A DNA stretch of 7,111 nt from an uncultured Prevotella sp. (GCA_900546605.1 URDV01000116.1:1-7111), one strand, 5' to 3'. Positions 1 through 6,717 are shown, counted from the stretch's first letter. Program-made: numbers and translations. Notes: generated by a model from the letters alone, not told the origin.

Positions 1-5
1 CTTGG

Positions 6-36
6 CAAACTTACCTGTTAACCCGTTAACTTGTCA
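6..36 (-). promoter_or_regulatory. Weak candidate promoter reading out of the left edge
   Basis: On the minus strand 13-6 reads TAAGTTTG, a full match to the Bacteroidetes -7 element TAnnTTTG. About 21 nt upstream (38-35) is GTTG, three of four matches to the -33 TTTG. It lies downstream of the terminator at 108-149, so it could start a gene beyond position 1. The site is short, the -33 box is imperfect and it overlaps the octamer repeat, so a chance match is quite possible. Confidence 0.25.
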
Positions 37-52
37 ACTTGTTTACTAATTC
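13..52. repeat. Degenerate 8-nt phased repeat, about five units
   Basis: Read in steps of eight from 13, the plus strand gives ACCTGTTA, ACCCGTTA, ACTTGTCA, ACTTGTTT and ACTAATTC. Each unit begins with AC, and the first four share a pyrimidine-rich middle followed by G-T. No reading frame here can be supported as a gene. Related AC-starting octamers recur at 2681-2704, 6718-6757 and 6813-6844. The phase is seen directly; any function is unknown. It may be simple-sequence drift in an AT-rich spacer. Confidence 0.5.
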
Positions 53-107
53 CGCCAACGCGTCTACTCATGTATTGATGCTTCTGTTCAAACCATTATT
101 GCAAGCG

Positions 108-149
108 AAAAAAACTATCCCACACAAATAATGTGTGGGATAGTTTTTT
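108..149 (-). terminator. Intrinsic terminator of the fasciclin gene, possibly bidirectional
   Basis: Positions 114-126 (ACTATCCCACACA) pair perfectly with 132-144 (TGTGTGGGATAGT) around a 5-nt loop at 127-131. Flanking runs of A (108-113) and T (145-149) lengthen the stem. Read on the minus strand the hairpin ends in a run of seven T and starts 22 nt past the TAA stop of the fasciclin gene, so it ends that transcript. The T run at 144-149 could also stop plus-strand transcription, although no plus-strand gene is seen here. Confidence 0.9.
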
Positions 150-171
150 AAAAATGAGAAATTAGAACAAT

Positions 172-2373
172 TTACCAAATATCCTCGCCATTGGGTGATG
201 CGTAAACATCAGAAGGACAGAATTCAAAGTAGTCGAGGAAGAACTGCGTGTTCAACTCGGTGAGTGCATTCTTGAAGCGAATGTAGTATGTCTTGTCCTT
301 GTCAAAGTAGCGACGTGTCAAAATGTAGCGCAAACTCGGACCCCAACCTTGAGCACCTACGTGGTTACGTACCGTGGTTTTACCTTGTGTACCATCCACA
401 CAAATGTATTGCGGACCCTTTAAAAAACCTTGGTTACGTAGGTTCTGGTCAGCTTCGCGGCAAGCCGTTTCATCGTAACTATTATCTTGGTCGTTTACCC
501 AAAGACCCTTAGGCCAGTGGTAGTTGGCATCCTCACGTTGGTCAATGGGCAAACCAGTAGGTGTGGGGGGAAATGGGTCGTCTTCGTCAAGGTAGCACTG
601 TACCATTGAACGATAACGGTTGTTGGCGCAGCTCATGCGCAACTCGTAGTAACCACTTTTAGGCACAGGGGGCAACTTTAATACAAAGTGGTAGGCACCT
701 GTAATGAGTAATTCGTCGCCTTGATAGTCCTTCCAACCAGCTGCACCTGTAGCTTTGGTGTTTAGGTAGAATATGCGTGTGCTTGAACCTTCGTTGGTGA
801 TGTTGTCAAAGTAGCCTTGTGGAAAGTAAGTCCATGTGCCACTAATGCGAAGGTCGTTCGACAATATTTCGGGCAACATGGTTGTTACGTCCATACGAAT
901 ACGTTCAGAACCTAAGGCTTGCTGTGTAGCAGCCGAGTTAATCATAATGTGATTAACAGTGTAGTAGTAACCATTAAGTGCATTGTTGGTGTAGGTGGTT
1001 TTTGAGCCGTCAGCGTTTTCAACCTCGTTCTTGAGGTTAATCTGTAGGTTCAAACCATTGGGAACACCATTCGTAATGGCGTTGTCGGTGTGTGACAATT
1101 CAGCATATGTGCCAGTGAAGCCATTGTCGTACTTGCTAACGCGGTTAACGTAGAACTCGTGTTCGCCTTTGGCTACCTGTGTCACTTTAATGAGTGCGCG
1201 GTGCTTACCAACAGTGGTGTAGTAGTCCCACACGTTAACACTTAGGTTGTTAGTTTGTGGGTTTTTAGTGTCCGAACCATGGTTGTAGCCATATTCGTTG
1301 TAGTGTGCCACCATGCCATTAACAGGCATACCACCATTAATTAAGTGGTAAGCCACGTATTTGTTTACCGCGTTATCTTCGTTGGTGATGTCATCGCTTT
1401 GTGCTTCGCCCTGTTCAGCAGGTAGTGCTTGTGCACACTTTTGCTTAATGACATTCAAAATTTCGTCCCAGTTGGTAATTTGGTCCGTCTTTTCATCATA
1501 AATGGGCATAGGCACCCCCCATTCGTTGTGTAACACATCATCGGTTTCGACAAATGCGGTGTAACGTATGCGTCGCTTGTCCATGAAGGGGAATTTACTA
1601 CCTTGTCCTTCAAAGAATTCGCTTGAACCAATACGATCTGCGTGTTGGGTTACATAACCATCCTCTAAATCGGTGCGTGAGCGCAACTTTTCAGCCCAAC
1701 CAGTAGCTTTCAGCAGTTGACCCATGATGCGGAGGTTAGGAGCAGCAGCTATAATTTCGGGCACACTCTCAACCGAGGGGTAAATTACGTGGTCAATTAC
1801 GTGCATCATGCCATTGCTGGCCTCAATGTTCGACTTTAACACTTTGGCCTCAGAGTTGAGGTAGTAGTTGCCATCATCCTTTTGTTCCGATGTGAGTCGG
1901 CGGTCGTCGAGAGTGGCTATGCCAAAACTGGTGCCGTTGGCGGGGAAGTCTGACAACTCATAAGCAAATTGGCTACCATTGTCAATGATACAATTGTAGG
2001 CAATGATTTTTTTCTGTTCGGGGGTAAGCTCGTCAATGCTGTTCACCTCGAGCTCATTATGTATAAACGTGTTCAACGCTTCATTGGTAGGCACAATAAG
2101 GGTGTAGTTACCGCGCGATGACAATACGCTTGACAGGGTAGAGGCATTTTCGTTCAGTCCGAGTTTAACCTCGCTGAATAATTTGATAATGCCCGAGTAC
2201 TGAGTTGTGTCGGCCTCAAGCAATTCAATCAGTTTGTACTTTGAGCTATTTTTAAAGGCACTATCGTCAATGCTCTCCTTACAACTGGTAAGGGTGGTGG
2301 TTGACAACATGCCTAAACCGCACAAAACGATTGCTGCAAAAAGTCCGCTCGTAAACTTTCTGGAGATTCTCAT
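172..2373 (-). CDS. Two-FAS1-domain (fasciclin) surface-type lipoprotein
   Basis: A 733-residue lipoprotein. A basic start and hydrophobic segment (residues 1-30) lead to the lipobox LTSC, so Cys31 is the lipidated residue. The following KESIDD is acidic, as in Bacteroidetes lipoproteins exported to the cell surface. FAS1 domain 1 spans about 48-199: H1-like motif TLIVPTNEALNTF at 91-103 and H2-like SNGMMHVIDHVI around 187-198. A more diverged second FAS1 spans about 203-480 (TAFVETDDVL at 272-281, ending YYYTVNHIMI near 469-478) and is longer than the usual 140 or so residues, so it carries insertions. Residues 490-733 form an unassigned, probably beta-rich module. FAS1 domains usually serve adhesion or protein-protein contact; the ligand here is unknown. 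The start was chosen at 2373 because a longer frame from 2424 would put 17 residues before a normal signal peptide. The upstream DNA (AAAGAAAAAACAT) has no Shine-Dalgarno, as is usual in the phylum. It has its own promoter and terminator. No susC/susD genes are in the window. Confidence 0.9.
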   Translation of the reverse strand: MRISRKFTSGLFAAIVLCGLGMLSTTTLTSCKESIDDSAFKNSSKYKLIELLEADTTQYSGIIKLFSEVKLGLNENASTLSSVLSSRGNYTLIVPTNEALNTFIHNELEVNSIDELTPEQKKIIAYNCIIDNGSQFAYELSDFPANGTSFGIATLDDRRLTSEQKDDGNYYLNSEAKVLKSNIEASNGMMHVIDHVIYPSVESVPEIIAAAPNLRIMGQLLKATGWAEKLRSRTDLEDGYVTQHADRIGSSEFFEGQGSKFPFMDKRRIRYTAFVETDDVLHNEWGVPMPIYDEKTDQITNWDEILNVIKQKCAQALPAEQGEAQSDDITNEDNAVNKYVAYHLINGGMPVNGMVAHYNEYGYNHGSDTKNPQTNNLSVNVWDYYTTVGKHRALIKVTQVAKGEHEFYVNRVSKYDNGFTGTYAELSHTDNAITNGVPNGLNLQINLKNEVENADGSKTTYTNNALNGYYYTVNHIMINSAATQQALGSERIRMDVTTMLPEILSNDLRISGTWTYFPQGYFDNITNEGSSTRIFYLNTKATGAAGWKDYQGDELLITGAYHFVLKLPPVPKSGYYELRMSCANNRYRSMVQCYLDEDDPFPPTPTGLPIDQREDANYHWPKGLWVNDQDNSYDETACREADQNLRNQGFLKGPQYICVDGTQGKTTVRNHVGAQGWGPSLRYILTRRYFDKDKTYYIRFKNALTELNTQFFLDYFEFCPSDVYASPNGEDIW

Positions 2374-2565
2374 ATGTTTTTTCTTTTTTATTTTCTGAAT
2401 AGGGGGGTATGTACAGTACGGCACAATTTTTTCGTACTTCTTTAGTTAATTATTTTTTTGTTTAGCTCTCTCTTAAGAGATTTATTTGTTAATTGAGGAT
2501 TCGTTGATAGGCAGTTCTTTTTTTTATCCTTAAAAATTTTATCACATCCTTCATTTTAATGGGCG
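2374..2565 (-). promoter_or_regulatory. Long A/T-rich 5' leader of the fasciclin gene
   Basis: If transcription starts just downstream of the predicted -7 box, the fasciclin mRNA has an untranslated leader of about 185-190 nt. It contains a 12-nt perfect palindrome TCTCTTAAGAGA (2469-2480), a possible 6-bp stem AGTACG/CGTACT (2415-2420 with 2433-2438, 12-nt loop), and a C-run on the transcribed strand (2402-2407) about 30 nt before the ATG. I do not recognise a riboswitch class. The stem is weak, so regulation by the leader is only a possibility. Confidence 0.35.
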
Positions 2566-2596
2566 CAAATGTACTGATTTATCCTTAAAAAGCAAT
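2566..2596 (-). promoter_or_regulatory. Predicted Bacteroidetes-type -33/-7 promoter for the fasciclin gene
   Basis: On the minus strand 2573-2566 reads TACATTTG, matching the -7 consensus TAnnTTTG of the Bacteroidetes primary sigma factor. Exactly 19 nt upstream, 2596-2593 reads ATTG, three of four matches to the -33 TTTG. The spacing is the expected one. It faces the fasciclin lipoprotein with no other gene between. The start of transcription is not shown directly. Confidence 0.55.
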
Positions 2597-2680
2597 TTTG
2601 GGGGGGTAAAAAGATGTTAATAGGAATATTTTAAGTATATATTGAATTGTGTGGGTAATGGTTAGTACGATTCTTTAAAT

Positions 2681-2704
2681 ATCTACTTACCTACTTATTA
2701 CCTT
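2681..2704. repeat. Short 8-nt phased repeat
   Basis: The plus strand reads ATCTACTT, ACCTACTT, ATTACCTT in steps of eight. The 11-mer TTACCTACTTA (2687-2697) recurs exactly at 3212-3222, across the stop codon of the trefoil gene, and its core ACCTACTT occurs inverted at 2957-2964. Three units are few, so this is noted mainly because it shares its period and AC bias with the other intergenic arrays. Confidence 0.35.
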
Positions 2705-2835
2705 TGAAATCATGGATGCATTCATTCTGCAGCCTTGTAAAAAAAGCAAAGTGCTTGAAATGGGAAAGTTCTGCTTCACTTTGTTCTGTTAAAAAGTTAA
2801 GTAATAATACTTACTGAACTTTGTTATATAGAAGC

Positions 2836-2907
2836 AAAAAAAACAGAGTTCCCACCTTGCATCATACAAAGTAATGTAAGTTGTATGATGTGAGGTGGGT
2901 ACTCTGT
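2836..2907 (-). terminator. Very long hairpin terminator for the GH20/trefoil transcript
   Basis: Positions 2843-2869 pair with 2881-2907 over 27 positions, with one mismatch (2850/2900) and two G-U pairs, around an 11-nt loop at 2870-2880. Read on the minus strand the stem runs straight into eight T (2843-2836), so it is a strong intrinsic terminator in that direction. The plus strand has no T run after 2907. It lies about 310 nt past the stop of the trefoil gene, the nearest upstream minus-strand gene. It also separates that transcript from the fasciclin promoter. Confidence 0.85.
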
Positions 2908-2956
2908 AATGGTATAAGTGTGTTTGCTATTAGTTTAGCATCAACCTATTCGTTTT

Positions 2957-3221
2957 AAGTAGGTTTTTAAAATTAGTTGATATGAGTTGGGGTAGTATTT
3001 CGTTCGCTTTCGCGCACCTTTTCTCGCCATGGCAAAATGAAAGCAAGCTTTCTTTTGCTCATCTGGCTGAACGAAAAGGTTCAGAAGCATAGGTTGAAGA
3101 TGGAGCGTAGTGGGCTACGTGACCGATGAAACCTATGTTTATCGAAAGAGTGTGCCAAGGCATATCTACTCATTCTAAATATGATTATATAAACTAATTT
3201 TAAACACCTATTTACCTACTT
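2957..3221. repeat. Structured intergenic element bounded by imperfect inverted repeats
   Basis: The left end (2957-2977, AAGTAGGT then TTTTAAAATTAGT) is matched inverted by the right end (3193-3221), where ACTAATTTTAAA and ACCTACTT are split by nine extra bases. Between the ends the sequence is less A/T-rich than its surroundings and can fold. CATAGGTT (3088-3095) pairs with AACCTATG (3130-3137) and encloses CGTAG-TGGG-CTACG (3106-3119); ACCTTTTC (3016-3023) pairs with GAAAAGGT (3073-3080); GCCATGGC (3026-3033) is a palindrome. The right repeat overlaps the stop codon of the trefoil gene. There is no transposase. It resembles an interspersed MITE-like or RNA element, but the copy number cannot be judged from one window. 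It would be transcribed within the 3' UTR of the GH20/trefoil unit. Confidence 0.5.
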
Positions 3222-5049
3222 AAAGGGTTACTTTTACCACTTTGCCATCGGCCTTTACTACGTAAGTGCCAGTAGGCAAAGATGAGCCGTTGAGCTGACG
3301 CTGACCTGCTGCATTAAATATGCGTACATTTTGTGCATTGTACACCTTGATGCTATGATTTTTGGCTTCAATGCGTACAGCGTTGTTCTGTGCCTCGTCA
3401 ATGGCGGTTACATTGCCATTCAGGTTCTTTTGACTATTAGCACCTGCAAGGCTTGCCTTTGCCTTGTCAATAGCCGTTTGCAAGTCGGACATGTCGAGCA
3501 CAACATCTTGTTGGGTTAAGTAGGGATAGTCAAGTTCAGACTGTGCTTGCGCAATGGCGGCAGCAAATTGTGCTGCATCGTCGCCACTTAAACCCGTAAT
3601 GGCTTTGGCCTCGTCAATGAGTGCTTTGAGCTGTTCAACATCGTCAGCGGCAGGCAGTGCAACCAAGCGGAAACTGAAACTATTGGCAAGGGCTGAAACG
3701 GCAACGTTAAGACCTGTGCCAGCCTCGTTGGCACTTACCAATTTAAGGCTTGATGTGACTGGAACTGTAGTGGTTTCGCCTGCGTGTAAGGCTACGCGGG
3801 TGTCAATGCCTAACTCGTCGGTGTTCATAAACAAAGTGAATGGGGTGGCATTGGCAACATTGTCGGTGGCTTTGAGTGTAGTGCCTTCGAGGGTTACCAC
3901 CTTGTTGTCAGCTTGTGGCAATGTGAGGGTGGCGTGTCCGTCGGCATCGGTGCTGATGCTAAGGCGTGAGTGTGCATAAGTGTACTCCTTGCTTAAGTTA
4001 GATGTGCCATTTTCGGTAAACGAAATGAAGCGACCTTCGCTGGTGTAGTTGTAAGCAGGATAGGTGCTAATGGCTTGCAAGGCATAGTAGCCATTCACTT
4101 GTGCAATGGGGCAGGTGGGGGGCACAGCCTCAATTAAGCGTAGACGTGTGTTTTCATTTCCCTTGTTTTGATAAATGAACACACCATCCTCGTTATAACC
4201 ATAGCATTTGTCGGCATCGGTAGCATTTTGAAAGGGTATCATATAGTAGTCATCGTCCACAACCTCAAACACCCATTTTTGGTTATTGCCACCACTGGTT
4301 CTCCACTGAATGAGCTGATTGTTGAACTTGTCGTGAGCCTCAGAGGGGTTGTCAAGGCACACGTTGCCACAGTAGCTCTTAATTTGCCAATAGTTGCCAC
4401 TACGACTAATTTGCCATATTTGGCCTTCGTCTGACTGGTTGGTAGCTGTCATTGACACCACTAAGTCGTTGGCTGTTGACCCATTGTTGCTGAGGGCCAT
4501 GCTACCATCGGGTGAGCAAATGCGGTAGTACTTGCCACTTGTAATGCCATCAATGGTGATTACGGGTTCAACGTATTTTACTACCTTAACGCGGGTGTCG
4601 GCACCTTTGTCTTGAAAGGTGAATTTGCCATCGGCATCTTCAGCATAACATTTATCAGCGTTTTCAAAGGGAATCATGTAGTAGGTGTCGTCACCTGCCT
4701 CCTCAAAGGTCCACTTTTGGTTATTGCCACCATTGGTTTGCCACAAGCAAAGTTGGTCGTTGAAACCACTGTGGTTGGACGATGGGTTGTCAATGTTGAA
4801 TGCGCCCAATGATGAGGTAATGCCCCAATAGTCACCATTTTGGGTAAGCGTCCACACCTGTCCGCCCTCATTATCACTCAGGGTGTTGAGTGTAAGGGTT
4901 ACATCGTTTTTGGCAGTGCTGCCGCAACTCAAGGCTTTGCTGCCATCGAGTGTAACGATTTTGTATTGTTGACCGCTAACCAAGCCATCGGCTTGTGCAC
5001 TGAATGCTACAGCCAGTAGGGCAAAGAGGGTAAAAAATATCTTTTTCAT
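3220..5049 (-). CDS. Secreted protein with two ricin-type beta-trefoil domains and a C-terminal sorting-like domain
   Basis: A 609-residue exported protein. A type I signal peptide (MKKIFF start, hydrophobic core, AQA cleavage site at 18-20) is followed by two similar beta-trefoil lectin-like domains at about 22-158 and 168-308. Each carries a QxW motif (QVW 64-66, QIW 210-212) and a conserved NNQKW (109-113, 255-259), typical of RICIN/CBM13-type glycan binders. Residues 310-465 are an unassigned beta-rich region, 466-537 look alpha-helical and Ala-rich, and 557-609 (IKVYNAQ, RIFNAAGQ, LPTGTYVVKADGK) resemble the Por_Secre_tail domain that directs export or surface attachment by the type IX system. 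No catalytic domain is apparent, so a glycan-binding role beside the neighbouring hexosaminidase is inferred. The start at 5049 was preferred over an in-frame ATG at 5121, which overlaps the GH20 gene and puts 24 residues before the signal peptide. It lies 25 nt after GH20, probably cotranscribed. Confidence 0.9.
   Translation of the reverse strand: MKKIFFTLFALLAVAFSAQADGLVSGQQYKIVTLDGSKALSCGSTAKNDVTLTLNTLSDNEGGQVWTLTQNGDYWGITSSLGAFNIDNPSSNHSGFNDQLCLWQTNGGNNQKWTFEEAGDDTYYMIPFENADKCYAEDADGKFTFQDKGADTRVKVVKYVEPVITIDGITSGKYYRICSPDGSMALSNNGSTANDLVVSMTATNQSDEGQIWQISRSGNYWQIKSYCGNVCLDNPSEAHDKFNNQLIQWRTSGGNNQKWVFEVVDDDYYMIPFQNATDADKCYGYNEDGVFIYQNKGNENTRLRLIEAVPPTCPIAQVNGYYALQAISTYPAYNYTSEGRFISFTENGTSNLSKEYTYAHSRLSISTDADGHATLTLPQADNKVVTLEGTTLKATDNVANATPFTLFMNTDELGIDTRVALHAGETTTVPVTSSLKLVSANEAGTGLNVAVSALANSFSFRLVALPAADDVEQLKALIDEAKAITGLSGDDAAQFAAAIAQAQSELDYPYLTQQDVVLDMSDLQTAIDKAKASLAGANSQKNLNGNVTAIDEAQNNAVRIEAKNHSIKVYNAQNVRIFNAAGQRQLNGSSLPTGTYVVKADGKVVKVTL
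4126..4986 (-). repeat. Internal tandem duplication encoding the two trefoil domains
   Basis: The coding DNA for residues 22-158 and 168-308 of the trefoil protein is a diverged tandem repeat. Matching landmarks occur in the same order in both: SGQQY/SGKYY, DGSKALS/DGSMALS, GQVW/GQIW, GDYW/GNYW, DNPS, NNQKW, YYMIPF, DKCY and DTR/NTR. The DNA under NNQKW is still almost identical in the two copies (both contain GGTTATTGCCACCA on the plus strand, near 4280 and 4720). This suggests duplication of a whole trefoil unit. Confidence 0.85.
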
Positions 5050-5074
5050 ATAATGTGTCGTTTCTTGTTTGGTT

Positions 5075-6688
5075 TTACTGCAAGTCAATGTACTCAGTTG
5101 GCATTGAATAGGTAACGCCACGGCGTTGCAAATCGAGCATGATGGGGCGTGAACGTTTCAAGAAGCCTTTCCATGAACGATTCTTTTTGGCACTCCAACC
5201 AGCTTCGGCTAAGATGAGCGCGCGTGGATAGGCTTGGTATGAGATGCGTTCGGGTGAGTTGATACATTCACTCCACAAGGTGCCAGCTACACCAAATAGG
5301 TTGTTCTTTTCAAACTCGGCACCCATGTTCCAACCTGGGTCGAACTGATAAACGGTTTCGAATGTGCGCACAGGCATACCCCAGTTGGTTTCGGGCATAT
5401 CGCCTTGTGCCATGGGGTAATCAAAGTAGCAATAGTCGCCAGGGCACATCATGATTTTGGCATTGTTGGCTACGGCTGCGTTAATGGCAGGTTGAGTTAG
5501 TCCGTTGCGCCAAGCAAAGGTGACACAGCCCTCTTGAATCTCTTTAAAGTCGGTTTCGTACCAAAACATGGGCACCTTGTCATACTTGGTGCGCAGGGTG
5601 TCGATCATGCGGTCGAACATGTACTTTTGCAACTTCCAGTTCTCAGAACGATCGGTGGTGGTAATGCCCAATTTCTTTTTCAGCGCCTTGTCTTTTTCGC
5701 AGTTTGTCCAGCAGTCAAGGGCGGGGTTGCCTGCTTCATCACCTCCGAGGTGAATGTATTTGCAAGGGAATATTTCGGCTATCTCTTTAAACACATTGCC
5801 CAAGAACTCGTAGGTGAATTCGTTGCCAGGGCAGAGCAAGTTGTTCGATACACCACAGGTGGTACGGATGGGTACTTGCACTGCACCACAGGTGAGTTCG
5901 GGGAAGGCATGTATAGCAGCCACTTCGTGACCTGGCATTTCAATTTCGGGCACTACCATTACGTGGTACTTAGCGCAGTATTGCACAAAGTCCTTCATTT
6001 GCTCTTGTGTGTAGTAGCCCGATATGGGCATTTGCATGTCGTCCATGCCAACGCGTGAACTTGACTTTTCAATCAGTTCAGGATATTTTTTTATTTCGAT
6101 ACGCCATGCTTGGTCATCCACCAAGTGCAGATGAATGCTATTGAGCTTGTAGCGAGCCATTTCGGGTACAAGTTCTTTCAAGCGGTCGTAGGGCACGAAT
6201 ATGCGGCAAGGGTCTACCATGAGTTCACGCACGTGGGTGCGTGGAGCATCACTAATTTCGATGGCGGGTGTTTCGATGCAACGGGCTGAAGCATTGTCGT
6301 CAATCATGAGCTGTTCCATGGTCATAATGCCGTAGAATACGCCAGCTGCGGTTTTGCCCGTAATTTCTACACCATCAGCATTGAGGTGAAGGGTATATGC
6401 CTCGTCATCGCTTAGACTCTCGTCAATGCTAAGTGTTATTTTAGCTGTGCCGTTTGTGTTGAGATCGTTAACTCCAGCACGTTCTTTTAATATGCGGAGC
6501 ACATGTTCTTTTTCGTTGTTTAAAGCTTCGGGAGCCTCAATGCTGCCCACATTCATCCACACCAAAGGTTGGTCGGTGGTAAGGTTTTGCATTTTCAAAG
6601 GTATGGGCACCAGGTTTTGTGCCGTGATGGTGTGACAAACACCACCCATGCCTAAAAGTAATGCTATGGATAGTATGAATTTCTTCAT
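5075..6688 (-). CDS. Exported GH20 beta-N-acetylhexosaminidase
   Basis: A 537-residue exo-glycosidase that should remove terminal beta-linked GlcNAc or GalNAc from glycans by substrate-assisted catalysis. The signal peptide ends near ITA-Q (residues 21-24), so the enzyme is periplasmic or outer. Residues about 25-146 form the N-terminal GH20b-type domain and 150-500 the TIM barrel. Visible active-site landmarks are Arg154 in the substrate-binding strand, HLVDDQAWR (188-196), PEIEMPGH (247-254), the catalytic pair Asp317-Glu318 in HLGGDE (313-318), Trp393 in AWRNG, the YCYFDY segment (419-424) and WSE (472-474). No key residue is missing. It has no lipobox, extra carbohydrate-binding module or sorting tail, unlike both neighbours. 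The start at 6688 gives a clean signal peptide; upstream DNA is AC-rich without a Shine-Dalgarno. The trefoil gene follows after 25 nt. Host glycans such as mucin, or bacterial cell-wall fragments, are plausible substrates, but specificity cannot be read from the sequence. Confidence 0.96.
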   Translation of the reverse strand: MKKFILSIALLLGMGGVCHTITAQNLVPIPLKMQNLTTDQPLVWMNVGSIEAPEALNNEKEHVLRILKERAGVNDLNTNGTAKITLSIDESLSDDEAYTLHLNADGVEITGKTAAGVFYGIMTMEQLMIDDNASARCIETPAIEISDAPRTHVRELMVDPCRIFVPYDRLKELVPEMARYKLNSIHLHLVDDQAWRIEIKKYPELIEKSSSRVGMDDMQMPISGYYTQEQMKDFVQYCAKYHVMVVPEIEMPGHEVAAIHAFPELTCGAVQVPIRTTCGVSNNLLCPGNEFTYEFLGNVFKEIAEIFPCKYIHLGGDEAGNPALDCWTNCEKDKALKKKLGITTTDRSENWKLQKYMFDRMIDTLRTKYDKVPMFWYETDFKEIQEGCVTFAWRNGLTQPAINAAVANNAKIMMCPGDYCYFDYPMAQGDMPETNWGMPVRTFETVYQFDPGWNMGAEFEKNNLFGVAGTLWSECINSPERISYQAYPRALILAEAGWSAKKNRSWKGFLKRSRPIMLDLQRRGVTYSMPTEYIDLQ

Positions 6689-6717
6689 AATGAATAGTTG
6701 TGTTGTTGGTATTGGTT

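Noticed and set aside
108..149. A CRISPR-like or mobile-element end at the perfect palindrome
   Set aside because: Only one hairpin is present, there are no repeated spacers, and the T run on the minus strand just after a stop codon explains it as a terminator.
2374..2424. Upstream extension of the fasciclin protein to an ATG at 2424
   Set aside because: It would add 17 Lys- and Pro-containing residues before an otherwise normal lipoprotein signal peptide. The ATG at 2373 fits better.
2747..2783. Possible hairpin CAAAGTG (2747-2753) with CACTTTG (2777-2783)
   Set aside because: Seven base pairs with a 23-nt loop in an A/T-rich spacer, no T run and no gene to control; too weak to call.
3554..3979. 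A 141-residue plus-strand frame inside the trefoil gene
   Set aside because: The composition is Ala/Ser/Val-rich, as expected opposite the real minus-strand gene, with no domain or upstream signal.
5050..5121. Upstream extension of the trefoil protein to an ATG at 5121
   Set aside because: It overlaps the end of the GH20 gene and puts 24 residues before the signal peptide. The ATG at 5049 starts MKKIFF directly.
5534..6058. A 174-residue open frame on the plus strand inside the GH20 gene
   Set aside because: It lies antisense to the most conserved part of GH20, including the HLGGDE motif region. It has no recognisable domain or start signal, so it is a shadow frame.
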